From Qipengyuania vesicularis (GTDB lineage: Bacteria; Pseudomonadota; Alphaproteobacteria; Sphingomonadales; Sphingomonadaceae), in assembly GCF_019711415.1 (NCBI RefSeq), contig NZ_JAIGNJ010000003.1:62001-126000 (forward strand): a stretch of 64,000 nucleotides of DNA. The letters are read 5' to 3'. The first letter of the stretch is position 1; every line of letters begins with the position of its first letter. The translations under genes were made by a program, and so were the position numbers. The notes under the pieces were generated by a model. That model was not told the origin of the DNA. It searched no databases and saw nothing but the letters and a program-made list of their open reading frames with translations. Positions 1-9,792 of the stretch are shown in pieces.

Positions 1-120
1 CGCCTGCTGGAAGAGCGTGCGTTCACCAATCAGCTTCAGGAACGGCTTGGGCCGCTCATGTGTGCTGATCGGCCACAGCCGCGTCCCGGCCCCGCCGCAT
101 AGGATTACCGGTTGTATCAA
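1..120 (-). CDS. Mannose-1-phosphate guanylyltransferase-like sugar nucleotidyltransferase (N-terminal fragment)
   Basis: Only the first 40 codons are inside the window; the gene runs off the left edge. The reading frame on the minus strand begins at a TTG (120-118) and encodes IQPVILCGGAGTRLWPIS followed by a KPFLKL segment. The LCGGAGTRLWP signature and downstream RPKPF are the nucleotide-binding loop of GDP-mannose pyrophosphorylases and related NDP-sugar pyrophosphorylases, which make GDP-mannose for polysaccharide synthesis. An ATT codon lies upstream in frame, but no ATG does, so TTG is the best start. The exact sugar cannot be decided from this fragment. Confidence 0.72.
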   Translation of the reverse strand, partial: MIQPVILCGGAGTRLWPISTHERPKPFLKLIGERTLFQQA

Positions 121-169
121 TGAAATAGCCCCAACATTACCCGGTGTTTAACCACAGCAATATTGAATG

Positions 170-895
170 TCAGTTAAAGAATCTCTGGCGGTAGTAGAAT
201 GGGGCAGCCACCGGATTGCCCTGCGCATCGCGGGCCGGTTCGAAGCGGACCTGCTCGTAGGACAGCCGGCAAACCATCGCATCGGTCTCGGGGAAGGGGC
301 TCGGTTCGTAGATCGAACAGGCGGTTACACGGCCCTGCGGGGAAACCATCAGCCTGACGATTACCGATTTCCCGATGCGCGCCTCGCGCCCACCCGGAGG
401 AATGGGGAAGGCGCTTGAATCGGTGATCGAACGCACGAGTACGGGCTTGGTAGCGGCGACACCGCCTTGTCCGCCGCCGCCACGGCCGGCCCCTGTTCCG
501 ACTCCGCTGCCCGTCGCGCCTGTCCCGTCCCCGGCCTGGGTCGCACCCGATGTCGTAGCTGCCCCGGTAGAGGCAGCGCGCGGAACTGGTTGATCTTCTT
601 TTACCTGCCTTCTCGGCGTCGGCGCGGTGACGGGTTGCGGGACGGCTTCCTCCCCCGCATCGCCCTGCGCACCTTCGTCCGGTTCCGGCTCGACAACCGG
701 TGTTTCTTCCTCCGGCGCCGTCACTGTCACCGAGAATGCGGAGACGACGGTTCGCTCGACGCTGGCGACCGCATTCGGCGCGAGGCTACGTATCAATGCG
801 TAGAAGATTGCCAAGTGAATCAGGATTATAAGCAGGATAACCCAGGGATTGGGTCGCCGCTTTGTAGAACTGAATTTGGTCGATTCACCCGCCAT
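170..895 (-). CDS. TonB-like energy transducer / TonB C-terminal domain protein
   Basis: A 241-residue protein with a short basic N-terminus, one membrane segment at about residues 17-36, and a long periplasmic linker. The linker is first acidic/proline-rich (about 50-110), then glycine/threonine-rich with a GGGG run. It ends in a TonB-like C-terminal domain (about 165-241) with the pattern V-R-L-x-V-x-x-x-G-R-V. This layout fits proteins that couple inner-membrane proton-motive force to outer-membrane receptors. The frame is open further upstream, but the ATG at 895 is chosen because it places the hydrophobic segment as a normal signal anchor and avoids overlap with the divergent kinase. A TonB-dependent receptor lies 3 kb away; no exbB/exbD is present. 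Confidence 0.78.
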   Translation of the reverse strand: MAGESTKFSSTKRRPNPWVILLIILIHLAIFYALIRSLAPNAVASVERTVVSAFSVTVTAPEEETPVVEPEPDEGAQGDAGEEAVPQPVTAPTPRRQVKEDQPVPRAASTGAATTSGATQAGDGTGATGSGVGTGAGRGGGGQGGVAATKPVLVRSITDSSAFPIPPGGREARIGKSVIVRLMVSPQGRVTACSIYEPSPFPETDAMVCRLSYEQVRFEPARDAQGNPVAAPFYYRQRFFN

Positions 896-978
896 ACCGG
901 CTTCAACGAGGCACAGGGCCTCCGCGTTCCAAGCTCCGCGTCGAAGCTGCCAAACGGAAGGGAGGTGAAAAGCAGGAC

Positions 979-3771
979 ATGGCCACGCTTTCCCCGATCC
1001 TTGACGATGGCTCGGTGCCGGGGATGCGGCCATTGCACGCCGCAGCCCTCGCCCTTTCGGTGTTCCTGACCTTTGGCCTGCTCGCCTATGTCAGTATCGA
1101 ACTCACGCGCAATTCGGGCCGTATCGCCTCCATCTGGCTACCAAATGCGCTTGCTGTCGCATTCCTGTTGCGAACAAGCCTGGGCTCGGATCGGCTGGTC
1201 CTGGCCGCCTGCCTATTGGGCAATCTGGCGGCGAACCTGTTCGTCGGCGATCCGGTTCACTTCGCACTTACGCTTGCTGTCGCGAACTCGGTCGAGGTCA
1301 TGCTTGCCGTATTTCTGGTCCGGCAGTGGTGCGGAGCCCGGCCAGACATGGCCAATATTGCCGATCTCACGCGCTTCATGCTCGCCGCCTGCGCGATCGC
1401 CCCGATCGCGTCGACAGCAATCGCAAGCCTTGCCTTCTTCGAAAGCGCAGGCGGCGGGATCGGCGGCATGATCCGCTGGGCCATGTCCGACGCGCTGAGC
1501 ATGCTGGTAATCGCCCCCAGCGCGCTGGTTTTCTGGGATGCCTTCACCAACCGGAGGAGGCCGAACCGCTCCGAAATGATCGACTGGATCCTGCTGACGA
1601 CCTTCGGGACCACGCTGACCTATGTGATTTTCAACCAGTCCACCTACCCGCTTCTGTTTCTGATTCCGCCTGTAGTCGTTGCGCATGCATTCCGGCTGGG
1701 CAGCCTTGGCACCGCGTTCTCCGTGCTCAAGGTGGCGCTGATCGCGCTCGTCTTTACCGAACTCGGACGCGGGCCGATCAGCATCCTCTCGCTCGAACCA
1801 GGCATGAAGATGCTGCTGCTCGAGGCCTTCCTTGCTTCGGCAACAATCGTGGGAATGCCCGTCGCGGCGATCCTTTCGACACGGGAACGCATGGCCCATG
1901 AAGTAGCGCAGGGCAGGCGGCAGCTTGCCTTGCTCGCAAACAACATTACCGATGCCATCCTGCGCTACGATCTCGACGGGCGGTGTACTTACGCATCGCC
2001 ATCGGTCGCCCGCGTGTTGGGCGAAGCGCCCTCCACCTTTGTCGGCTCCACGACCGCCGAGCGTTCGCATCCGGAATCGCGCGACGCCATCGCCGGAGTG
2101 CTTCATCGGCTGGCCACCGGCAAATCCGACACGGAACGCTTCACCTATCGTCGTCTGCTCGACGATGACGAGGGCAAAGCAGTCTATCTCGAGGCAGATT
2201 GTGCCATTGCGCGCAATGGGGAGACGGGCAAGCGCGAAGGGATCATCGTGTCCGCGCGCGACGTTACTGTGCGGGTCGAGCTCGAACGGCAGCTCAAGCG
2301 TGCCACGCGTCATGCCGAGAATGCAGCACGCGCCAAGGCACAGTTTCTCGCGAACATGAGCCACGAGATCCGCACACCCATGAACGGTGTGCTGGGTTTC
2401 GCCGACCTCTTGCGGCAGATGGAGCTGGATCAGACCGCCTCCCGCTATGCCGATATGATCGTTCGTTCGGGCCGGTCGATGATGATGCTGCTCAACGATA
2501 TCCTCGACATTTCCAAGATCGAGTCCGGCCAGCTGGTCCTCTCGCTCGAAGACTTCGACCTGCGCGAGATGGCGGAAGACTGCGTCAGTCTCCATTTCGC
2601 CAGCGCCGAGAGCAAGGGCGTACGCTTGTCGCTTCGCTGCGATCCCGACCTTCCCCGGCGGGCGGTCAGCGATCCGCTGAGGCTGCGCCAGATCATCCTC
2701 AACCTGATTGCAAATGCGGTGAAATTTACCGAACAGGGACAGGTAGAGGTCGCGGTCGGGCGCGAGAACGACTGCCTCACGATCGCAGTCGAGGACAGCG
2801 GTATCGGTATCGATCCGAGTCGGCTGGAGAGGATCTTCGATCCGTTCATCCAGGAGGAATCGAGCACCACGCGGCGGTTTGGAGGGACGGGCCTCGGCCT
2901 GAGCATCTCGCGCCAACTGGCCGACCTCCTCGGCGGCTCGCTTACCGTGGATTCCATGCCGGGCGTGGGTTCGCGCTTCACCTTGCGCGTTCCTCTCGAA
3001 GTCGCGGATACCCACCCCGCCAGGAAGCAGGAAGCCAGGGGCAAGGACCCGATCCCCGAGCTCAGGAGCAGGGCCCGCGTCCTGCTTGCTGAAGATCACG
3101 ACGTGAACCGAATGCTGGTGGTCGCCATGCTCGAACAGCTCGGCCAGACCGTCACCGTGGCGAAAGACGGGCTGGAGGCAGTATCGGCAGTAATCGACGC
3201 GCATGGCAGCGAAAATGCGTTCGACCTCGTGCTGATGGATGTGCAGATGCCAGGGTGCGATGGCTATTCCGCGACCCGCATGATCCGCAGATCGGGTATC
3301 GGCGAGAAGGAACTGCCGATTGTCGCCCTGACCGCGAATGCCTATCCCGAGGATATCGATGCCGCACACGAGGCGGGAATGCAGGCGCATCTCGCCAAGC
3401 CGCTGGTTTTTAGCGAACTGGCCGAAGCCCTTGCGCGGTGGCTGCCCGTGAAGATCGTCGAGGAGGGTGTACTCGAAGCGAAGGGAACCGCGCCCGCTGT
3501 TCCCGTCCAGTCGAGCGAAATGCGCGAGCGGTGGAACCTGCGCCGCTCGGAAGCGATCGAGGCTGTTTCGGAAGCGGTACGCAACGATGCCTTCGAAGGC
3601 GTCCGGATCGAGCAACTCGCGCGGACCGTCCACAAGCTGGCCGGAACTGCGGGGATGTTCGGCGAAGAGGAACTGGGCCGCAAGGCCGCCGCGCTGGAGC
3701 GCGCCTTGCGGGCCGGGGTGGAAGGCGAAGTCCGCCGCAAGCTGGCCGAGGAACTGCTGGCCGCCGCGTGA
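979..3771 (+). CDS. MASE1-PAS hybrid sensor histidine kinase with receiver and HPt domains
   Basis: A 930-residue membrane-bound hybrid kinase. Residues about 15-300 form a multi-pass MASE1-like sensor. A PAS domain follows (about 315-430), then HisKA with the motif FLANMSHEIRTPMNG (phospho-accepting His462), and an HATPase with N-box and GTGLGLSIS. A receiver domain has its phospho-acceptor Asp754 in LMDVQMP, and a C-terminal HPt domain has His885 in VHKLAGTAGMFG. The full His-Asp-His chain is in one polypeptide, so the partner response regulator is elsewhere. Start chosen for the GGAGGTG ribosome site before ATG 979. It is divergent from the TonB-like gene and convergent with the large receptor. 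Ligand unknown. Confidence 0.92.
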   Translation: MATLSPILDDGSVPGMRPLHAAALALSVFLTFGLLAYVSIELTRNSGRIASIWLPNALAVAFLLRTSLGSDRLVLAACLLGNLAANLFVGDPVHFALTLAVANSVEVMLAVFLVRQWCGARPDMANIADLTRFMLAACAIAPIASTAIASLAFFESAGGGIGGMIRWAMSDALSMLVIAPSALVFWDAFTNRRRPNRSEMIDWILLTTFGTTLTYVIFNQSTYPLLFLIPPVVVAHAFRLGSLGTAFSVLKVALIALVFTELGRGPISILSLEPGMKMLLLEAFLASATIVGMPVAAILSTRERMAHEVAQGRRQLALLANNITDAILRYDLDGRCTYASPSVARVLGEAPSTFVGSTTAERSHPESRDAIAGVLHRLATGKSDTERFTYRRLLDDDEGKAVYLEADCAIARNGETGKREGIIVSARDVTVRVELERQLKRATRHAENAARAKAQFLANMSHEIRTPMNGVLGFADLLRQMELDQTASRYADMIVRSGRSMMMLLNDILDISKIESGQLVLSLEDFDLREMAEDCVSLHFASAESKGVRLSLRCDPDLPRRAVSDPLRLRQIILNLIANAVKFTEQGQVEVAVGRENDCLTIAVEDSGIGIDPSRLERIFDPFIQEESSTTRRFGGTGLGLSISRQLADLLGGSLTVDSMPGVGSRFTLRVPLEVADTHPARKQEARGKDPIPELRSRARVLLAEDHDVNRMLVVAMLEQLGQTVTVAKDGLEAVSAVIDAHGSENAFDLVLMDVQMPGCDGYSATRMIRRSGIGEKELPIVALTANAYPEDIDAAHEAGMQAHLAKPLVFSELAEALARWLPVKIVEEGVLEAKGTAPAVPVQSSEMRERWNLRRSEAIEAVSEAVRNDAFEGVRIEQLARTVHKLAGTAGMFGEEELGRKAAALERALRAGVEGEVRRKLAEELLAAA

Positions 3772-3800
3772 CTATTGCCGGGCTCCGACGCCCGAAAGGA

Positions 3801-3828
3801 AAAGGGCGGCCCCGAAGGACCGCCCTTT
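3801..3828. terminator. Bidirectional intrinsic terminator
   Basis: Inverted repeat AAAGGGCGGCCC (3801-3812) and GGACCGCCCTTT (3817-3828) with a 4-nt loop and one mismatch. A-tract and T-tract at the two ends allow termination in both directions. It sits between the convergent hybrid kinase and TonB-dependent receptor genes. Confidence 0.85.
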
Positions 3829-3850
3829 CTGTTATCCAATCCCTGCGGGA

Positions 3851-6800
3851 TTAGAATTCGTAGGTCACGCCGAACTGAATCTGCCAGACCGACGGGAAGG
3901 TCGAGAAGCGTTCGGAACCCGGCGAGCGAAAACGCTCGTACACGTAGTTACCGTTGCTATCGATGCTCGTATCGATGATCGGCAGGTTATATTCGAAACC
4001 GATCTGCTCCAGCGTATTCCAGCTGCTGTCGATCAGGTTCAGAGCATTCTCGACATCGACGATGAAGCGCAGACGATGGCCCTCAAACGGAGCGGGGACT
4101 TCCTGCGAGAAGCGCAGGTCCAGATCCCAATAGTCCGACGAATTGAAGGTGTTACGTCCAACAATTTGTCCGCGATAGTCTTCAAGCCCGCTTTCCGCGA
4201 GGAAGGCGTTGAAATCATTCAGTTCGAAACCAGGATCGTAGACGACGCTCGGGTCGTTCACTTCAGGCACGTAAACCAGAACGCGGTCTTCGAAAAGACG
4301 CGGGTCACCGAACGGGTTACGAGAACCCGACGAGGTTTCGTAGGTGTAGCTGAAGGGCTGACCGGTGCGATACTTCAGGAAGAACGTGAAGCTCGTCGTC
4401 GCATCTTCGAAGAAGTCCTTCTCGAGGTTGAGACGGAACGTCGCATTGTGATCACGCGATGCGTTGGCAGTGCCAGCGACCGGGTTATTGATGTCGATCT
4501 TCGAGAAGTTGCCGTAGTTCGAAACCGCACGGCTTGAAGTCAGCGGCTGAATCTCGGTCACATCCTGGTAGCTGTAAGCCAGCGTAACCGAGCCACCGAT
4601 ACCGAGCGGACCTTCGTCCTGGAACCAGCGGTTGCTCAGCGAAGCGCTAATGATGTGGCCACGGCCACCCTTGCCGTTGGTCAGCAGGTAGTCGCTAGTG
4701 CCGCGGCTGTCGCAAACCGACGAATCGCCCGGCGTAACCGAACAATCCGGATCGAGGAAATCGACTTGGCGGTAGAGCGGACGCCCGTCAGGCGCTGTGC
4801 CGATCTGCGCAAGGGTGAGATCCTGCACGAACAGCGGATCGTAGCTCTTCGAGTAGAGGTAATCGACCATGAAACGCCAACCAAAGTTGAACTCGTGATC
4901 GAAACCGATGTTCGCGCGAAGGAACGTCGGGATCTTGAAGTTCGGATCGATCGCGTTGACTTCACCGTCACCCGCGCTGAGCAGCGCCTGCGTACCCGCA
5001 GGAGGATTCCGACCGTCGGTAGTAAGCGGAATACTTGCTGCGGCCAGATCGTCCTCATCAATGTCGTCCAGCGCAATACCATTGTTGGTATAGCTGTTCG
5101 AGAAGATCACGGACGGGTCACCGCCCGAGAAGATGCCGACTCCACCGCGAATGACCGTGTCACCGGCAAGGCCGAGATCACCCGCATCGTAACGGAAGCC
5201 AAGGCGCGGCTGCAGAGCATCCAGATTGTCGAAGCCGACGGTGTTTGTGAAACCATAGCGGTCGAAGAACGTGGTGTTCTCGGTCGGACGGCTGTCGCCA
5301 TCGTAGAAGTCGTAACGGACACCGAACTGCAACGTCAGGTCGGGTGTCGGAAGCCACTCATCCTGGATGTAAAAGCTATAGATGTCGCGTTTGAACGAAG
5401 CAGCCGCATCGTTGATGTCACCGGTCGGCGAACCGCGGAAACGGAACGCCGAAGGCATCTGATTGCGCAGGTCGTCGAAGCTGTCGAACTCGGCGACACC
5501 GGTTCCGGACTGCACGAACAGGTTGAATACGTCGAACTGGTCGTACTCAGCACCGATCGTGAAGTTGTGGTTCCCGGCGGTAAGGAAGCCGGCAACCTTG
5601 GCCTGCGTGGTGTTGGTACGCAGATCGTTCGCCTGGCGGAACTCGTCCGGACCAAGGAAGATCGTGCCACCACCTGGAGTGGCAACTTCGAATTCCTGGA
5701 AATCGACGCCATTCAGACTGTCCTGCTGGTCGCGGTTCTCGATGCGCGAAAGGCGAACTTCCGTCGAGAAATTGTCCGACCAGTCGCTGAACAGTCGCAG
5801 CGAGTAGGAGTCGATAGTGTTGCCCGACTGATACCAGTTCGAGCTCAAGCCGATCTCGTCGTCGCGAGCGTCGAGGTTCTGCGTCGTGACGAAATCCTCG
5901 CGAGTGCGCTGATAGTTGAACGCAACACGGTGATCGTCAGTGATGTTCGCATCGATACGTGCCAGCCAGCGTTCGGTGCTGCGCGGAATCGTCGGCAGCC
6001 ACGAACCGGCATCGAAGCCATAGACGCTGTCGAGGATCGAAACGACTTCATCGATGTCGGCCTGAGTGACGTTATCGGCAATACGGCCAACGCCCGAACC
6101 CGCAGGGCCAGTGTCGACGCCTTCGCTTCCGTCTTCCTTGTCATAGGTAAGGTGGAAGAACAGGCGGTCCTTGATGATCGGGCCGCCGATGTAAGCACCG
6201 TACTTCTTGGTATCGAAAGCACCGATGGTGACGTCTGTATCATTGACGGTGCCGCCAACAAGACTGTCATCCGTGTAGTAGAAGAATGCACCGCCGTGGA
6301 ACTCGTTGGTACCCGATTTGGTGACGGCATTGATGTTACAACCCGAGAACAGGCCGTACTGAACGTCGAACGGCGCGAATTCGACCGAAACCGACGATAG
6401 CGCTTCAAAGGGGAAGGGCTGCGATTCGCTCGGAAAGCCCGAATCGTTGAGGCCGAAGCCGTCGTCCTGGCGGACGCCGTCGACGGTCAGCGAGTTGACG
6501 CGGGTCGAGGCGCCGAGACATGACACAGTCCCGCGGTTCGACGAGCTGTCGGGGAAGGTCGAGTCGAGCAGAACGCGCGGATCGTTCTGGATGACATCGC
6601 GAATGTCACGCGTTGCCGAAGGCTGGTCTTCGAGAACTGCCAGGCCATAAGACGAACCCGGGCCGAGAGCACGCGGGCTGGTCATGATCGACTGCGCGGT
6701 GACCACGATGATGTTTTCCGAGATCTCGGTTTCGGTTGCCGACGCAAGTTCGAAACGAAGCGATGCGGTATCACCGAGCGTGGCGAAGATGCCTTCGACC

Positions 6801-7087
6801 TGCTCGCCCTGATAGCCCGGAGCGTTGGCAGTGATCGTGAATGGCCCGCCGACTTCCAGGTTGCGGAAGGTGAACGAGCCCGAACCCGAGGTCTGCACGG
6901 TCGAAGTACGGCCGGTGCGAGTATCGAGAATAGTTACGGTTCCGCCGGGAACCGGATCGCCGGTTTCGGTGGTAACGACACCCTGCACCGAGGAAGTGAC
7001 TTCCTGCGCAGCGACAGGAGTAGCCACCATGGCGCCGGTTGCGGTGAGGCTGACAGCGCTGGCCGCCAGGAGATACTTGAACTTCAT
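3851..7087 (-). CDS. TonB-dependent receptor with N-terminal carboxypeptidase-regulatory-like domain (Oar type)
   Basis: A 1078-residue outer-membrane receptor. The N-terminus is a signal peptide ending in ATPVAAQE. Next is a carboxypeptidase-regulatory-like beta-sandwich (about 35-115), with a G-x-P-V-P-G-G-T-V-T-I start and a YQGEQVEG end. Then come a plug domain (about 140-260) and a very large beta-barrel ending in VTYEF, the terminal-Phe outer-membrane signature. Barrel strands alternate aromatic and polar residues, with many Asp/Asn-rich loops. The frame is open upstream, but ATG 7087 gives a proper signal peptide. Length and architecture match Oar-like receptors, which import large or peptide-linked substrates or act in adhesion. 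Substrate unknown; no transporter or degradative gene next to it. Confidence 0.92.
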   Translation of the reverse strand: MKFKYLLAASAVSLTATGAMVATPVAAQEVTSSVQGVVTTETGDPVPGGTVTILDTRTGRTSTVQTSGSGSFTFRNLEVGGPFTITANAPGYQGEQVEGIFATLGDTASLRFELASATETEISENIIVVTAQSIMTSPRALGPGSSYGLAVLEDQPSATRDIRDVIQNDPRVLLDSTFPDSSSNRGTVSCLGASTRVNSLTVDGVRQDDGFGLNDSGFPSESQPFPFEALSSVSVEFAPFDVQYGLFSGCNINAVTKSGTNEFHGGAFFYYTDDSLVGGTVNDTDVTIGAFDTKKYGAYIGGPIIKDRLFFHLTYDKEDGSEGVDTGPAGSGVGRIADNVTQADIDEVVSILDSVYGFDAGSWLPTIPRSTERWLARIDANITDDHRVAFNYQRTREDFVTTQNLDARDDEIGLSSNWYQSGNTIDSYSLRLFSDWSDNFSTEVRLSRIENRDQQDSLNGVDFQEFEVATPGGGTIFLGPDEFRQANDLRTNTTQAKVAGFLTAGNHNFTIGAEYDQFDVFNLFVQSGTGVAEFDSFDDLRNQMPSAFRFRGSPTGDINDAAASFKRDIYSFYIQDEWLPTPDLTLQFGVRYDFYDGDSRPTENTTFFDRYGFTNTVGFDNLDALQPRLGFRYDAGDLGLAGDTVIRGGVGIFSGGDPSVIFSNSYTNNGIALDDIDEDDLAAASIPLTTDGRNPPAGTQALLSAGDGEVNAIDPNFKIPTFLRANIGFDHEFNFGWRFMVDYLYSKSYDPLFVQDLTLAQIGTAPDGRPLYRQVDFLDPDCSVTPGDSSVCDSRGTSDYLLTNGKGGRGHIISASLSNRWFQDEGPLGIGGSVTLAYSYQDVTEIQPLTSSRAVSNYGNFSKIDINNPVAGTANASRDHNATFRLNLEKDFFEDATTSFTFFLKYRTGQPFSYTYETSSGSRNPFGDPRLFEDRVLVYVPEVNDPSVVYDPGFELNDFNAFLAESGLEDYRGQIVGRNTFNSSDYWDLDLRFSQEVPAPFEGHRLRFIVDVENALNLIDSSWNTLEQIGFEYNLPIIDTSIDSNGNYVYERFRSPGSERFSTFPSVWQIQFGVTYEF

Positions 7088-7341
7088 CGGAGAAGACCCC
7101 TTCGTCTCATCGGATAGAAAATGTGAAAGCACTGAAGAATGCGCCGCCGCGCTAGGCGGGCGATGTTTCGCCAAAGCTATCCTTTTGTGACAGAGTCAAG
7201 ACAAGGAGCCCCCGCGTGTGGAGGGCGAGTCACTCTGCGCAAGAAATCGCTAGGTTTTCCGCCACTTAGCCTTGTTGCAAAAACCACACATGTGGGAAAA
7301 AGATTCCCCGGGTGGGGCATATCGCACCGACGAAGCGTGTC

Positions 7342-8283
7342 TCAGGCGAGATTGATCTCACGCAAACGCTGCAACAGGAATTCATGGCTGGAGATCGGCG
7401 CCGGGTGCTCTGCCGGATTCGCAGGATCGATGCAGGAAGGCAGCGTCTCGATCACGTAATCCGGCCGGAAGTGCAGGAAGAACGGCATGGAATAGCGCGC
7501 CCTGTAGGCAGCCTCGCCGCGCGGATTGACGACGCGGTGCGTCGTCGAACGCAGCTTGCCGTTGGTCAGCCGATCGAGCATGTCGCCGACATTGATAACC
7601 AGCGCGCCCTCCGGCACGTCCACGGCTTTCCACTCGTCCTGCTTGGTCAGCAGTTCGAGACCCGCTTCCTCCGCACCAAGCAGCAGCGTGATCGTGTTGA
7701 TATCGCCATGGGCGGCAGCACGGATCGCACCTTCGGCTTCCTTGCCCTCCAGCGGCGGGTAGCGCAGCAGGCGCATGACCGAATTGCCATCCTCGACCGT
7801 CGGGGCGAAGAAGTTGCGCGGCAGGCCGAGATGGATCGCGATCGCCTCGAGCACACGTCCGCCGGCCGTTTCGAAGGCCGAGTAGAGTTCGCTGAAGGTC
7901 GCGCGGAAACCGTCGACCTCGTCCGGCCAGACATTGTCCGCCATGAATTCAGCGAGGGGATGACCTTCGGGCAGCTCGCGACCGACGTGCCAGAACTCCT
8001 TCAGGTCATGGACGTTGGCGTCCTTGGCCTTTTCGGTGCCGAAAGGAGTATAGCCACGCGCACCGCCACCGCCGGGAATGTGGTAGGCCTTCTTTACCTC
8101 TTCGGGCAGGGCGAAGAATTCCTTAGACAGCTCCTCGGCACGGTCGATCAGCTCCTGCGGAATGCCGTGGTCGCGGATTACGGCGAAGCCATATTCCTGG
8201 AAACTGCGGCCGATCTCGTCGGCAATGCTCTCAAGCGGCTGTGCCAGCGACACAACCGCGATATCGGTGTTCGATTCGGTCAT
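7342..8283 (-). CDS. Isopenicillin N synthase-family 2-oxoglutarate/Fe(II) dioxygenase
   Basis: A 313-residue soluble oxygenase. The N-terminal half carries the DIOX_N pattern (GFAVIRDHGIP at 33-42). The C-terminal jelly roll has the iron triad His192-x-Asp194 (AHGD) and His249 (STTHRV), plus the 2-oxoglutarate anchor Arg263-x-Ser265 in RYSMPFF. The catalytic set is therefore complete. It lies 13 nt downstream of the nucleoside transporter, so the two are probably co-transcribed, with an AAGGG ribosome site before ATG 8283. Bacterial homologues are mostly of unknown substrate. The neighbouring transporter suggests a nucleoside, nucleobase or derivative, but that is inference. Confidence 0.87.
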   Translation of the reverse strand: MTESNTDIAVVSLAQPLESIADEIGRSFQEYGFAVIRDHGIPQELIDRAEELSKEFFALPEEVKKAYHIPGGGGARGYTPFGTEKAKDANVHDLKEFWHVGRELPEGHPLAEFMADNVWPDEVDGFRATFSELYSAFETAGGRVLEAIAIHLGLPRNFFAPTVEDGNSVMRLLRYPPLEGKEAEGAIRAAAHGDINTITLLLGAEEAGLELLTKQDEWKAVDVPEGALVINVGDMLDRLTNGKLRSTTHRVVNPRGEAAYRARYSMPFFLHFRPDYVIETLPSCIDPANPAEHPAPISSHEFLLQRLREINLA

Positions 8284-8296
8284 AGTGGTGCGCCCT

Positions 8297-9640
8297 TTAA
8301 TACGGGAGGAAGATCCCCGCCAGCGCTGCGCTCATCAGGTTGGCGAGACTGCCGGCGGCGAGCGCGCGAATACCCAGCTTTGCGATCACCGGTCTTTGAT
8401 TTGGCGCAAGGCCGCCGGTGACTGCCATCTGGATGGCGATCGAACTGAAATTGGCGAAGCCGCACAGCGCGAATGTGACGATTGCACGGCTGCGATCGGT
8501 CAGCGTACCCGCCTCCATGGCGCCGAGGTCGATGAAGGCAACGAATTCGTTGAGCACGATCTTCGTCCCGAAAAGCCCGCCAGCGAACTGCGCCTGGCTC
8601 CAGTCGGAAATCCCGATCATGTACATGACAGGCGCGAACACATAGCCGAGCAGCATCTGGAAGGTCACATCGGGATAGCCGAACAGCCCACCGATACCGC
8701 CGAGGATGCCGTTGGCGAGCGCCACAAGCGCGACGAAGACCATGACCATCGCACCAACGGCAACGGCAAGCTTTACGCCGGTCTGCGTACCCTGCGCGGC
8801 GGCCTCGATCACATTGGCGGGCTTGTGGCCTTCCTCGAAAGTCTCGGCGACTTCGACTTCATGCGGCTTGCCGCTTTCGGTCAGGGCTGCGGGGCCTTCG
8901 GCGCTGATGCGGGCATCGGGCAGCTTGATCTCGTCCTCGGTGCCGGCAAGCTCGGCTGCATCGCGGGCCAGGTCGCTCTCGTCATCGGGCATGATGATCT
9001 TGGCCATCAGGATGCCGCCAGGCGCGGACATGAAGGCTGCGGCAAGCAGGAAGGGCACGGCTTCGGAGCCGATGAAGCTGGCATAGGCCGCAAGGATCGT
9101 GCCCGCTACGCCTGCCATGCCGACCGCCATCAGCGTGAAGAGCCGGCTTGGCGTCAAGGCGGCGAGATAGGGCCGCACCACCAGCGGGCTTTCCGACTGG
9201 CCGACGAAAATGTTGGCCGCGCTGCCCAGCGCCTCGACCTTACTGATCCCGGTAATCCAGCCGATCGCCCCTCCGACCCAGCGCACGAGGCGCTGCATGA
9301 TGCCCCAGTGATAGAGGATCGAAACGATCGCCGCGAAAAAGACGATCACCGGCAAGGCTGCGATCACGAATGTATTGGTGAATGGGTTCGATCCCATCGG
9401 GCCGAACACGGCCTCGATCCCGACCTTGGAGAAGTCGAGCAGAGCAATTACGCCGTTGGACATGCCCTGGATCAGCTGCACACCCCATGGCGTGCGCAGA
9501 ACAAGGAGCGCCATCACGGCCTGGAGTGCAAAGGCCGCGCCCACTACGCGAAGCTTGATGCGCTTCTTGCCGGTGGAAAGGAGGAAGGCGATCCCCAGGA
9601 TAGCGAGGATACCGAGAATATTGATGACGACTGGCGGCAT
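8297..9640 (-). CDS. Concentrative nucleoside transporter (NupC/CNT family)
   Basis: A 447-residue inner-membrane protein with about ten hydrophobic segments. The C-terminal half shows CNT motifs such as GxKxxxNEFVAF (here GTKIVLNEFVAF) and FALCGFANFSSIAIQ. A hydrophilic, acidic insert of about 60 residues sits mid-protein (roughly 225-290), typical of this family. The middle LVVRPYLAALTPSRLFTLM segment also matches. These proteins import nucleosides by Na+ or H+ symport. Start ATG 9640 follows an AAAGGGG ribosome site. It is the first gene of a two-gene unit with the dioxygenase. Function as a transporter is firm; specificity is not. Confidence 0.9.
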   Translation of the reverse strand: MPPVVINILGILAILGIAFLLSTGKKRIKLRVVGAAFALQAVMALLVLRTPWGVQLIQGMSNGVIALLDFSKVGIEAVFGPMGSNPFTNTFVIAALPVIVFFAAIVSILYHWGIMQRLVRWVGGAIGWITGISKVEALGSAANIFVGQSESPLVVRPYLAALTPSRLFTLMAVGMAGVAGTILAAYASFIGSEAVPFLLAAAFMSAPGGILMAKIIMPDDESDLARDAAELAGTEDEIKLPDARISAEGPAALTESGKPHEVEVAETFEEGHKPANVIEAAAQGTQTGVKLAVAVGAMVMVFVALVALANGILGGIGGLFGYPDVTFQMLLGYVFAPVMYMIGISDWSQAQFAGGLFGTKIVLNEFVAFIDLGAMEAGTLTDRSRAIVTFALCGFANFSSIAIQMAVTGGLAPNQRPVIAKLGIRALAAGSLANLMSAALAGIFLPY

Positions 9641-9792
9641 GCCGACCCCTTTGGCTGTGCGCTAGTTGCGGATGAAATCAGCCGCTACCTTGCGCGGCGG
9701 GCCCGCTTAGTCAATTTTCACGCTCGATTCCAGCTTGGCCTATCACCAGACGATAAGTGGCCACCAAACGATAAGGGGCGCGTATCGCCAGC

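Noticed and set aside
1213..3633. 806-residue open frame on the minus strand, opposite the hybrid kinase
   Set aside because: It lies wholly antisense to a gene with complete kinase motifs; its translation has no family motifs and arises from high GC in the third codon position.
4655..6400. 581-residue open frame on the plus strand inside the TonB-dependent receptor
   Set aside because: Antisense shadow; composition is repetitive Arg/Val/Glu without motif or ribosome site.
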